Assembly: GCF_005893125.1 (NCBI RefSeq)
Contig: NZ_VCJS01000035.1
Location: forward strand, 19,333 to 83,332
Direction of reading: 5' to 3'
Origin: Nonomuraea basaltis
GTDB lineage: Bacteria; Actinomycetota; Actinomycetes; Streptosporangiales; Streptosporangiaceae
Length of the DNA stretch: 64,000 bases
The position numbers and the translations under genes are program-made. Under the pieces are notes generated by a model. It made no database searches, was not told the DNA's origin, and saw only the letters and a program-made list of their open reading frames with translations. How positions within the stretch are numbered: the stretch's first letter is position 1; every line of letters starts with the position of its first letter. This document shows positions 34,770-42,371 of this stretch, one piece after another.

Positions 34770-37238
34770 TCATGGCGTCTCCATTGGGGTGGCGTTGGTC
34801 AGGTCTGTCAGGACCACGGGCAGGGTTTCGGGAGTGACCAGCACCGCGCGAGCCTTCGACCCTTCGCTGGGGCCGACCACGCCACGGGATTCGAGCAGGT
34901 CCATAAGTCGCCCAGCCTTGGCGAAGCCGACGCGGAGCTTGCGCTGGAGCATGGACGTGGATCCGAAGTTGGTGGTGACGACGAGTTCGGCGGCTTGGAG
35001 GAACAGGTCCAGGTTGTCGCCGATGTCGTCGTCGATCTCTCGTCGGGTGGGCGCGGCCGCGATGTCTTCCCGGTAGTCGGCGCGGGCCTGCTCCTTGCAG
35101 TGGGCGACGATCTCGGCGATCTCCTTCTCCGACACGTACGCGTTCTGGATGCGGATGGGCTTGCTGGCGCCCATGGGCAGAAACAGCGCGTCACCCTGCC
35201 CGGCCAGCTTGTCGGCGCCAGGCTGGTCGAGGATGACGCGCGAGTCCGTCAGCGAAGAGACGGCGAACGCAAGCCGGGACGGCACGTTTGCCTTGATCAG
35301 GCCGGTGACGACGTCCACGCTTGGCCGTTGGGTGGCGATGACGAGGTGGATGCCGGCGGCGCGGGCAAGCTGGGTGATGCGCACGATGGACTCTTCGACG
35401 TCACGTGGGGCGACCATCATGAGGTCGGCGAGCTCGTCCACGATGACGAGCAGGTACGGCAGCGGAGCGTACGGCTCATCCTCCGGGCTGGGCTTGACGG
35501 TTCCTGCGCGGACGGCGGCGTTGTAGTCGTCTACGTGCCGGAAGCCGGTCGCGGACAGGGTGTCGTACCGGCGGTCCATTTCCCCGACGACCCATTCGAG
35601 GGCCTCGGCGGCTTTTCTCGGGTTGGTGATGATCGGGGTGATCAGGTGGGGGATGCCCTCGTAGACGCTGAGCTCGACCCGCTTGGGGTCCACCAGCACC
35701 ATGCGCACCTCGTCCGGGGTTGCCCGCATGAGGATGCTGGCGATCAGCCCGTTAACGCACACGGACTTGCCGGCGCCGGTGGCGCCCGCGATGAGCAGGT
35801 GGGGCATTTTGGCGAGGTTCGCGACGATGGTGCGGCCCTCGACGTCCTTGCCGAGCCCGACGATCATCGGGTGCTGGTCGGCCTGTGCCACCTGGGCGCG
35901 CAGCACGTCGCCGAGCGCCACCAGGTCCTTGTCGGCGTTCGGGATCTCCACGCCGATGGCGGACTTGCCAGGGATCGGGGACAGGATCCGCACGTCGGCG
36001 GACTTGACCGCGTACGCGAAGTTCTTCGTGAGGGCGGTGACCTTCTCCACCTTCACGGCCTGGCCGAGCTCGATCTCGTAGCGGGTGACGGTCGGCCCGC
36101 GGGTGAACCCGATCACCTGCGCGTCGATGCCGAACTGGTCCAGCACGCCGGTCAGCGCGTTGACCACGACGGTGTTGGTCTTGGTCTGCGGCTTGGGCGG
36201 GCGGCCAGCCTGGAGCATGTCGAGACGGGGCAGGACGTACGGGCCGGTGTCGTGGACCGCGACGGGTAGCAGCTCGGCGGGGTCCTCCTCTGGGGCGCTG
36301 TCGTCGGGCTGCTGCGGCTCGGGCGTAGCGGCCGGAGCCGCAGGGGCGTCCGCGGTGGCCGATGCGGGGTCGGGCTGCGGTGTGGCGGCCGCGGGCGAGG
36401 CAGTTGAGCGCGCGTGGGTGATCGCTGCGGGCTGTGCCTTCTCCTGCACCTGCGCGGGCACGGGCTGCTCGGCGATGTCGTTGGCCGCCTCTGCGCGGGC
36501 GCGGCGGCGCGCGGTTGCGCGCTCGAGCTGACGGCGGCCGGCGTCCCTGGCGATCTGGGGGACGCGGTGGAGCGGGATGCCGGTGATGAGCAGCAGTCCG
36601 AACACGGCGAGGATCAGCAGGAGGGGAACGACCACGACCACGGGCAGCACGAGCGCGGGCAGCGCGGACAGCAGCCAGCCGACCAGTCCGCCGGCGGCCG
36701 CGACGGCGTCCCAGCTTCCGCCGTCGCCGAACGGGGCGGGCAGGCCCTGGGTGACGTGGACGATGGCGAGCAGCGCGGCCGCGAGCAGCGCCCACCCGGC
36801 GACCGTCCGGCGGGGGGAAGTCTTGGAGCGCAGCAGCCGCCAGGCGACCGCCATGGCGAGGAGCGGCAGCAGCCAGGCGCCGATGCCGATCAGGGCGCGG
36901 ATGACCACGTCCACGGCGGAGGCGATGCGGCCGTCCGCGAACCGCCAGACGATGGCGCCCAGGACGATAGCGGCGGCGATGACGGCCAGGGCGAGCCCGT
37001 CACGCTGCTGGGCTCCGCCGAGATTGCGGGCGCCGCGCGCGGCCGCACCGAGGGCCTTCGCGGTGAGCTTCCAGCCCTTGGCGGGCAGGGCGACGAACAG
37101 CTTGTTCAGGGCCCAGCCGAGCGGGTCCTTGGACGCCGAGGGGCGGCGTGCCGGCGCGGTCCGTGTCTTGCTCTTGGCGGTGGTGGTGCGAGCCCGGGAG
37201 CGGGTGGTGGCCCGGGTGCGTGGTCTCTTGGTGGCCAC
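34770..37238 (-). CDS. FtsK/SpoIIIE-type DNA translocase
   Basis: 822 aa, GTG 37238 after GGAGGA. Basic N-terminus, then about four transmembrane segments (60-230), a Pro/Ala-rich linker (230-330), and the RecA-like motor with Walker A AGATGAGKSVCVNG (about 488), Walker B 'LLVIVDELADLMM' and 'IHLVIATQRPSVDVVTG'. A C-terminal winged-helix gamma domain (STSMLQRKLRVGFAKAGRLM) follows. All domains of a chromosomal FtsK are present, so it should be a membrane-anchored double-strand DNA pump. Here it lies in the phage region behind an HNH gene; it could be an element-borne copy used for DNA transfer. A second chromosomal copy would be expected elsewhere. Confidence 0.88.
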   Translation of the reverse strand: MATKRPRTRATTRSRARTTTAKSKTRTAPARRPSASKDPLGWALNKLFVALPAKGWKLTAKALGAAARGARNLGGAQQRDGLALAVIAAAIVLGAIVWRFADGRIASAVDVVIRALIGIGAWLLPLLAMAVAWRLLRSKTSPRRTVAGWALLAAALLAIVHVTQGLPAPFGDGGSWDAVAAAGGLVGWLLSALPALVLPVVVVVPLLLILAVFGLLLITGIPLHRVPQIARDAGRRQLERATARRRARAEAANDIAEQPVPAQVQEKAQPAAITHARSTASPAAATPQPDPASATADAPAAPAATPEPQQPDDSAPEEDPAELLPVAVHDTGPYVLPRLDMLQAGRPPKPQTKTNTVVVNALTGVLDQFGIDAQVIGFTRGPTVTRYEIELGQAVKVEKVTALTKNFAYAVKSADVRILSPIPGKSAIGVEIPNADKDLVALGDVLRAQVAQADQHPMIVGLGKDVEGRTIVANLAKMPHLLIAGATGAGKSVCVNGLIASILMRATPDEVRMVLVDPKRVELSVYEGIPHLITPIITNPRKAAEALEWVVGEMDRRYDTLSATGFRHVDDYNAAVRAGTVKPSPEDEPYAPLPYLLVIVDELADLMMVAPRDVEESIVRITQLARAAGIHLVIATQRPSVDVVTGLIKANVPSRLAFAVSSLTDSRVILDQPGADKLAGQGDALFLPMGASKPIRIQNAYVSEKEIAEIVAHCKEQARADYREDIAAAPTRREIDDDIGDNLDLFLQAAELVVTTNFGSTSMLQRKLRVGFAKAGRLMDLLESRGVVGPSEGSKARAVLVTPETLPVVLTDLTNATPMETP

Positions 37239-37312
37239 GAAGTCCTCCGTGTGGCGTTGGGCGCGGGCGTACGTGGGCCTGCGCCGGGTTCCTGACGCGG
37301 ATGGGAGTGCGG

Positions 37313-38056
37313 TTAGATGACAGCTCTCAGCACACCTCGGACGATCTTGCTGACGTGGCTCTGCGAGCAGCCGTACTCCTCCGCCAGCATCCGCTGCGAG
37401 ATGCCACCCGCCTCATATCGAGCACGGATCTCCTGCGCCTGCTGATCATTCAGCCGCGCGCCAAAGGCGTGCTCACCCTTCGGGCGCATCCTGAGATGGA
37501 CCTGTCCCTTGGGGCTACTGTGAGCCTTTGCGGCCGCCTTGGATCGGATCTCGCGACGTTCGTCAAGGGTGAGTTTGCGGGAGCGACCACGTATGGGAGG
37601 CAGGGGCGATTCCAGGTAGGCCGCCGCTGCTCGAAGAAGTGCAGGGTCGTCGCGCATCTTGCCGATAGCCGTGTTGCATGTGAAGCAGAGCAGCCCTCGT
37701 ACCGCTCCCGTCTGGTGGTTGTGATCGACATGAGGGCGGCGTTTCTTGAAGCCCGCGTGGCAGACCGCACAACGGCCGTCCTGCGCTTCCCAGAGAGACT
37801 CGAAGTCCTCTTTCGTCATGCCGTATGTGTTCCGCAGGTGGGTCTCGAAGGAGCGCTTGGCTACGTCCTCGCGGTTCTGTTCGCGGCGAGTTCGGGCCTG
37901 CGCCGTCAGGCAGGTCGAGCAGGTGCGGACGCGATGTCTACGGTCTGCCGTCCGATAGAACGCCGCCATCGGTTTCCGGCTGTCACATACGCGGCAGACG
38001 CGCGTTCCAGTGTCCAGGTCGCCCTCGTCCTGGTTGGACGGCGCTCTGTAGATCAT
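37313..38056 (-). CDS. endonuclease VII-like HNH homing endonuclease with C-terminal HTH
   Basis: About 247 aa from ATG 38056 (GGAG eight bases upstream; frame open to 38116). An N-terminal CxxC...CxxC zinc knuckle ('VCRVCDSRKP', 'TCSTCLTAQ') is followed by the recombination endonuclease VII domain 'CAVCHAGFKK...HVDHNHQTGAVRGLLCFTCN' (about 100-140). Then comes a basic region and an HTH, 'GISQRMLAEEYGCSQSHVSK'. Such proteins are free-standing homing endonucleases of actinophages. It lies 75 nt upstream of FtsK in the same direction and divergent from the head-connector genes. Confidence 0.82.
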   Translation of the reverse strand: MIYRAPSNQDEGDLDTGTRVCRVCDSRKPMAAFYRTADRRHRVRTCSTCLTAQARTRREQNREDVAKRSFETHLRNTYGMTKEDFESLWEAQDGRCAVCHAGFKKRRPHVDHNHQTGAVRGLLCFTCNTAIGKMRDDPALLRAAAAYLESPLPPIRGRSRKLTLDERREIRSKAAAKAHSSPKGQVHLRMRPKGEHAFGARLNDQQAQEIRARYEAGGISQRMLAEEYGCSQSHVSKIVRGVLRAVI

Positions 38057-38175
38057 GGGGACTCCGGTGGTGGGGGATACCGGTTCGCGCCGCTCGCGAC
38101 CCTGTATTACACCCAAACATTAACAGTATTCTTTAACGGTGTCTATTGTGTTCTCGGGTTGCGAGCGGCACGGGC

Positions 38176-38256
38176 ACGGACGGTAGGACGGGCCGCCACC
38201 TACCGTCCGTCTCCGATCTGGACCGCCGGTCCAGAGACATCCGTTGACTCTGGAGG
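38176..38256 (+). promoter_or_regulatory. leader hairpins, one competing for the ribosome binding site
   Basis: ACGGACGGTAGG (38176-38187) pairs over 12 bp with 38199-38210. CTGGACC (38218-38224) pairs with GGTCCAG (38228-38234). Alternatively CCAGAG (38231-38236) pairs with CTCTGG (38248-38253), which overlaps the SD TGGAGG of the gene at 38263. The two states exclude each other, the usual logic of an attenuator or RNA switch. The AT-rich stretch at 38110-38150 likely holds divergent promoters. Confidence 0.45.
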
Positions 38257-38262
38257 CGCGCC

Positions 38263-38745
38263 ATGCCACCCCGAACCCGAAAGCAGGCAGCAGCCGATCC
38301 CCCTGCCGAGGAGACCCCCGAGGTTGTCCCGGCGTCTGGGCTCGCTGACCCGGCGCCGCTCACCCCGCCCGACAAGGTGGACGAGGCGGACACCGCAGAT
38401 GACGAGCCGATCACCGACGCTGCGCCGCTGGCGCCGCCGGCCAAGCGCGTGGCGGAGCCCGAGGTTAAGCAGGGCCCGATGACTCCCCCTCCGCCGCCGC
38501 CGGCCGTGGGCCAGGAGGGGACGCTGGACCTGCGCTGGAGCAACGGCGAGCGCGTGACAGACGCGGACGAGTTGTTCGAGGACCCGGGCCCCCGCTACAC
38601 GCACATGATCGTGAAGCGGCGGGTGCTCGAGCGGCACTACTACGCCGGCGCTTCCACGCCGACCAACCGCCTGCTGTACGCGGTGGGCGCGAAGGTGCCG
38701 CGATCGGAGGCGGACCGTATCCGCCAGAAGCTGTCATCCTCCTGA
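38263..38745 (+). CDS. phage structural/connector-region protein, Pro-rich N-terminus
   Basis: 160 aa, ATG with SD TGGAGG. The first 85 residues are a disordered Pro/Ala/Glu-rich arm. The last 70 ('YTHMIVKRRVLERHYYAGAS' onward) form a compact basic domain. It is the first gene of a + strand group leading to head-connector-like genes. No family recognised. Confidence 0.55.
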   Translation: MPPRTRKQAAADPPAEETPEVVPASGLADPAPLTPPDKVDEADTADDEPITDAAPLAPPAKRVAEPEVKQGPMTPPPPPPAVGQEGTLDLRWSNGERVTDADELFEDPGPRYTHMIVKRRVLERHYYAGASTPTNRLLYAVGAKVPRSEADRIRQKLSSS

Positions 38746-38762
38746 CCGCATGATCGGGGGGA

Positions 38763-38840
38763 CTCGGCGGCGTACTGGTGGGGTGTGGGCACCCAGACGG
38801 TGGGGACCCGGTGCCCACACTCCTCCAGTGCGCCGCCGAG
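38763..38840 (+). terminator. 31-bp near-perfect hairpin between phage genes
   Basis: Positions 38763-38793 pair with 38810-38840: 28 Watson-Crick pairs, two G-U pairs and one T-T mismatch, around a 16-nt loop. It fills the gap between the stop at 38745 and the SD at 38854. A stem this long can act as a rho-independent terminator in actinomycetes, setting the ratio of upstream to downstream head proteins, or as an RNase III site. Confidence 0.65.
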
Positions 38841-38865
38841 CCGTATCTACCGTGAGGAGCCTGGG

Positions 38866-39486
38866 GTGAGCACTGACGAGCTGCTGGTCGTCTCCCCGGA
38901 GAAGGTCGCCGTTCGGGCAGGGCTGAAGCTCCCGCTGACGGAGGAGCAGCGCGAGACCGTCGCGGAGGCGATCAGTGATGCGTTCGGCGACGTGGCCGCC
39001 TATCTCGGGAAGCCGCCGCTGCCGGTGACGCTGGTGCAGCGCGGCGCGCGCGGGGACGGGCGGGGAGGCTGGCAGCTCGCCTACGATCCGGTGATCGAGG
39101 TGCTGTCCGCCGTGGCGGAGACGGGCGTGGACGGCGAGCTCACCGGCCTCTATACGATCACGTACCGGGCCGGCCTGGACCCGGTCGAGAACCCGGTGTA
39201 CGGCAGAGCGCTCGGCAGGTACGTGCGGGCGGCGGCGGCGGCGCACCCGATGGTGCGGCGCGCAGTTCAGACCGACGCTCCGGACACGCGGCTGATCAAG
39301 CAGGCGAACGTGGAGGGCCAGGGCGTCACGTTCGAGGACGCGGGCGGCGGCGCGGCCGGTTCGGGAGCGGCCGGCGCGCCGCCGTCCCTGGACAGCTTGA
39401 AGCGGTGGCGGCGCCGCGGCGTCAACCAGCAGCCGGGGATCGCCCCGCATCCGCTGGAGATCACGTGGCGGTGGCCATGGCCGTGA
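38866..39486 (+). CDS. phage head-tail connector-like protein
   Basis: 206 aa. GTG 38866 has SD GAGGAG six bases upstream and is preferred to the in-frame start at 38785, which lies inside the hairpin. Helical N-terminal half ('LPLTEEQRETVAEAISDAFG DVAAYLG' region) like gp6/gp15-type adaptors, then beta-rich sequence and a Gly/Ala-rich tail. Position after capsid-proximal genes supports a connector role. Overlaps the next gene by 22 nt. Confidence 0.5.
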   Translation: MSTDELLVVSPEKVAVRAGLKLPLTEEQRETVAEAISDAFGDVAAYLGKPPLPVTLVQRGARGDGRGGWQLAYDPVIEVLSAVAETGVDGELTGLYTITYRAGLDPVENPVYGRALGRYVRAAAAAHPMVRRAVQTDAPDTRLIKQANVEGQGVTFEDAGGGAAGSGAAGAPPSLDSLKRWRRRGVNQQPGIAPHPLEITWRWPWP

Positions 39487-39812
39487 TGCTCGCGACGATG
39501 CGGTTCGCGGTGCAGCGCGCGATCGTCACCGTGGACGCGCACGGCACACGCTCGGCGTCGAACTGGACGCCGGCGGGGATGGCGCGGCCGGGCCGGATCG
39601 TGGAGGAGCCGGTCGAGGATGGCGAGCGCGACGGGCCGGGCATGTGGGTGCTGGGCGTGGACCCGGCGGACTGGCCGCTCCGCGCCCGTGATCTCGTCGT
39701 AGAGCCATCCACGGGCCGGGAGTGGGTAGTGATCACAGTGAAGCGGCGTGCACATGCTGTGGAGGCTTCTGTGGATTGGCTGCGCGTGGAGGCCACACTG
39801 CGCCAGGCGTGA
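39465..39812 (+). CDS. phage head-closure / head-tail stopper-like small protein
   Basis: 115 aa from GTG 39465 (GGAG five bases upstream). Beta-rich sequence with 'DPADWPLRARDLVVEP' and 'GREWVVITVKRRAHAVEASV' resembles small barrel-type head completion proteins, which plug the connector after DNA packaging. Assignment is by size, composition and order (after the connector-like gene). Confidence 0.5.
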   Translation: MAVAMAVMLATMRFAVQRAIVTVDAHGTRSASNWTPAGMARPGRIVEEPVEDGERDGPGMWVLGVDPADWPLRARDLVVEPSTGREWVVITVKRRAHAVEASVDWLRVEATLRQA

Positions 39813-39816
39813 CCGG

Positions 39817-41544
39817 TTACCGGCGGCGGGCCATGACGAGCGATCCGGCGAGACCGAGAAAGTGCAAGCCAGGGGTGTCGTTGGCGCCGAACTCAGCTTC
39901 ACCGATCCGGGGGAAGACAACCTCAACCGCGGCGGACACCTTGGACCCGCGGACCCGGGCCGGCAGCGCGCGGGTCGCAGCCGCAATGACGCCGGGCACG
40001 ATAACGCTCTGGCACTCGCAGTTGCGCACGATAAACCCGTTGGCGACGTAGATGCCACTGCTTGTCTGTAGTGTGTAGACATGGCCCCGCCACGGAAACC
40101 GCTCAATGCCGATGACATCGTCCGCCGCTACCTCGCCGGGGAAAGTATCTCCGCTCTCACCCGAGCCGAGCGGGTGGGCAAGGAGCGCATCCGCGAGATT
40201 CTCGATGCTGCTGGCGTGGAGCGCCGCGACGCCGGGACGGCTGTAGCGTTGTCGCGGTGGGGTGGAGGAGTGGATGTCTCGGCCGCCGAGGTAGCCACCC
40301 TCTACCGGTCCGGCTTGCCCGGCACCGAGGTCGCGCAGCGACTCGGGGTCAGCGTCTCGACGGTGTCTCATCTTCTCGACGAGCAAGGGGTTCCCCGGAG
40401 GAGCCCCGCCGAGGATGCCGTTGCGAAGTTTGTTCGCACGACCGGTGTGACGGCGGAGGAGGTAGCGCGCCGCTATCTGGGCGGCGAATCGGAGAAGGCG
40501 CTTGCCGAAGCGCTCGGCGTGTGGCGCAGCACGATCCGAATCGTCTTGACCGAGCAGGGAATCGCGGCCAGGGGCCGCAGCGACGCGCTGGAAGTGCGTT
40601 TGGCGCAACTCAGCGTCGAGGAGCGGAAGAGGCTGGCCAGCTTCGCCAACACTGCGCGGCGCGGACAGAGAGCTAGCACACGGGAAATGACGGCCAAGGC
40701 GGTCGCCAGGGTTGATAATCCGTGCTGGACCGGGCTGGGCGAGGCGGAGATCGCGGAGCTCCTGAGTGCTCACAGCTTGGCGGTGGAACCCCAGCGCGCC
40801 GAAGGCCCATACAACATCGACGTCGCCACTTGGCCGGTCGCCGTAGAAGTCCACCGACACACGACCCACCCGATGCGTCAGACCCGTATACGTGAGCGTG
40901 CGGTATACCTCGCCGATCAGGGGTGGAGGGTGCTCTACGTCTGGTGCTACCGCAGCGCCGCCGGTCAGTGGTGCTTCTCCGACGCGGCGGCGGAAGAGGT
41001 CGTCACCCACATTCAACGCGCCCAGGCCGATCCAACCTCGGTTCGTGAGTACCGGGTGGTTCGGTGTACCGGTCAGGACGCTCCCTGACCGAGTGGTCAC
41101 GCGCACCATCTCCCCGGAGTAGGGCGCTCGGAACGCCGCCTCGACGTCCGGAGCGTGAACCGGCGTATCTGCCGGGAAGCAGTTAATTCGCTGGTGGAGC
41201 GGTAGAGAGGGGTCGCGCGGCCGGTCGGCCAGGTCCACGGCAGTGAGCAGGACCCATGCGCCGGCGCCCTGAGGGTTCCTCCGGTCGTCGTCACGGCCTT
41301 TCCGGACGTAGTCCATCTTCGGGAGCTGGTAGGGGACGTTCGCGGGGATCGTCTGGCCGTCAGCGTGCCGGTGTGAGGGGCGGGCGTCAGCGCCGTTAGT
41401 GGCCTGCCAGCCCTTGGCATCCGGCGCCCGATCCTTCGCCTCCTTGGCAACCGCTTCGGTGATCCGCTCGACCTTGTCCCGGATGACGCCAGCAGCGAGG
41501 CGCTTCGCCAGGCCGGGGTTGATACGGGCTCTTGTTCGCGCCAT
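39817..41544 (-). CDS. MuF/SPP1 gp7-like minor head protein interrupted by an intein
   Basis: 575-aa precursor. The exteins (1-121 and 509-575) join to a 188-aa protein. Features such as 'DARPSHRHADGQTIPAN' and 'LPLHQRIN|CECQSVIVPG' match the MuF minor-head domain, whose hallmark is an NCxC motif. The intein sits exactly between Asn121 and the first Cys of that motif. Minor head proteins of this type are packaged with or bound to the portal. The gene runs against the connector genes and nearly abuts the head-closure-like gene (stop codons 4 nt apart). A minus-strand head gene among + strand genes suggests rearrangement. Confidence 0.72.
   Translation of the reverse strand: MARTRARINPGLAKRLAAGVIRDKVERITEAVAKEAKDRAPDAKGWQATNGADARPSHRHADGQTIPANVPYQLPKMDYVRKGRDDDRRNPQGAGAWVLLTAVDLADRPRDPSLPLHQRINCFPADTPVHAPDVEAAFRAPYSGEMVRVTTRSGSVLTGTPNHPVLTNRGWIGLGALNVGDDLFRRRVGEAPLTGGAAVAPDVEHPPPLIGEVYRTLTYTGLTHRVGRVSVDFYGDRPSGDVDVVWAFGALGFHRQAVSTQELRDLRLAQPGPARIINPGDRLGRHFPCASSLSAPRSVGEAGQPLPLLDAELRQTHFQRVAAAPGRDSLLGQDDSDRAAPHAERFGKRLLRFAAQIAARYLLRRHTGRANKLRNGILGGAPPGNPLLVEKMRHRRDADPESLRDLGAGQAGPVEGGYLGGRDIHSSTPPRQRYSRPGVAALHASSIENLADALLAHPLGSGESGDTFPGEVAADDVIGIERFPWRGHVYTLQTSSGIYVANGFIVRNCECQSVIVPGVIAAATRALPARVRGSKVSAAVEVVFPRIGEAEFGANDTPGLHFLGLAGSLVMARRR
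40021..41181 (-). other. intein (387 aa) in the minor head protein
   Basis: Block A is 'CFPADTPVHAP' (Cys122 of the precursor) and block B 'VLTGTPNHPVLTNRGW' with the TxxH motif. Block F is 'GHVYTLQTSSG' and block G 'GIYVANGFIVRN' followed by Cys509. All splice-junction elements are present: Cys1, the block B His, the terminal Asn and Cys+1. The penultimate residue is Arg in place of the usual His, as in some active inteins. There is no LAGLIDADG or HNH in the intein frame itself; its central 250 residues are the antisense reading of a separate + strand endonuclease gene. Confidence 0.82.
40081..41088 (+). CDS. Vsr-like homing endonuclease with HTH array, encoded antisense within the intein
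   Basis: 335 aa. Three HTH-like units ('GESISALTRAERVGKERIRE', 'GLPGTEVAQRLGVSVSTVSH', 'GESEKALAEALGVWRSTIRI') are followed at about 225-300 by a Vsr/EDxHD-type nuclease core: 'YNIDVATWPVAVEVHR', 'QTRIRERAVYLADQGWRVLY'. This endonuclease class was described next to split inteins (Dassa and colleagues). Codons are exactly in phase with those of the intein on the other strand. The last ~18 codons lie opposite intein block B, and the ATG lies opposite the start of block F. No good SD is visible. It probably cuts intein-free copies of the minor head gene. Confidence 0.78.
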   Translation: MAPPRKPLNADDIVRRYLAGESISALTRAERVGKERIREILDAAGVERRDAGTAVALSRWGGGVDVSAAEVATLYRSGLPGTEVAQRLGVSVSTVSHLLDEQGVPRRSPAEDAVAKFVRTTGVTAEEVARRYLGGESEKALAEALGVWRSTIRIVLTEQGIAARGRSDALEVRLAQLSVEERKRLASFANTARRGQRASTREMTAKAVARVDNPCWTGLGEAEIAELLSAHSLAVEPQRAEGPYNIDVATWPVAVEVHRHTTHPMRQTRIRERAVYLADQGWRVLYVWCYRSAAGQWCFSDAAAEEVVTHIQRAQADPTSVREYRVVRCTGQDAP

Positions 41545-41741
41545 GGCGGGTACGGTGCCCGGCGCCTCGGCTTACTGTCTTGCTTCCCCAGCAAGGCTTG
41601 GCCGCGCGGCCCGCCGCTGTCCCCAACTTCGCCGCTCCTGAAGCGTCGGTGGAAACTCCTACGCTCGAAGCATGGCTACCGCCCAGCCCTCGCTGGATGA
41701 CCGAATCGCCGGTGTGCCAACCTGGTCGCCACCAACAGTGG

Positions 41742-42200
41742 TTACGCGTCTCGTCTACGTCCAAGGGCTCGCCTTTCCAAGGGATCGGCGAGCACAAGGT
41801 ACGCATCTGCCCAGTAGCTCAGGGCTCTCTGGAGGGCAGCTCAGCGCTCCACCCGGGCAGTCGCGTTCCTGAACGGCTGGGATGTCCCGTGCACGGGCGA
41901 GGGTGTCCCGTGCTTCGCGCAGCCTTCCCATACACGCGTAGTCGAGCGCCAGCGTGCTTGCTAGCATCACCTCGGTTTGCCCGCCTGCTCGTGCGGCGAA
42001 GAAGAGACCGCGCTCCGCGTGCTGGACGGCCGCTTCCAGATCATTCGCCCAGTAGGCCGCCGCTTGCCTCGTCTTGCACACCCAGGCGCACAGGGCATCG
42101 TTCCCAGCTTCTTGCGCGAAATGCCACGCGGTGAGTGTGAGCCGCGGTCGCATCGACCCGCCCCAGGTCTGTGCAACGCATGACGGGCGCCTTCAGCGAC
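41742..42200 (-). pseudogene. decayed XRE/TPR-type regulator C-terminus
   Basis: Minus-strand frames read 'TAWHFAQEAGNDALCAWVCK', 'LASTLALDYACMGRLREARD' and, after a frameshift near 41820, 'ALSYWADAYLVLADPLERRA' to a stop at 41742. This is the TPR-like C-terminal part of the actinomycete XRE regulator family, without its HTH half. The region 41545-41741 and 42201-42371 holds no recognisable gene. Confidence 0.65.
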
Positions 42201-42371
42201 CACCCCGAAACGTAGCCGTCAGAAAACGATCACGAGAATGCTGGTGTCCTTCTCGACAGAATCGCCGCACATATCGGCCACCGTGGGCCCTCCGGCCGGG
42301 TCGGATTTGTAGAGCCAGGGGACGACCTCCGAGGGCCGCCGGCCCATCGGCAGACCTAGTGCCCGTCTTAC

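Noticed and set aside
34596..36269. 557-codon plus-strand frame
   Set aside because: Antisense of the FtsK motor domain; composition is the reversed codon pattern, no motifs.
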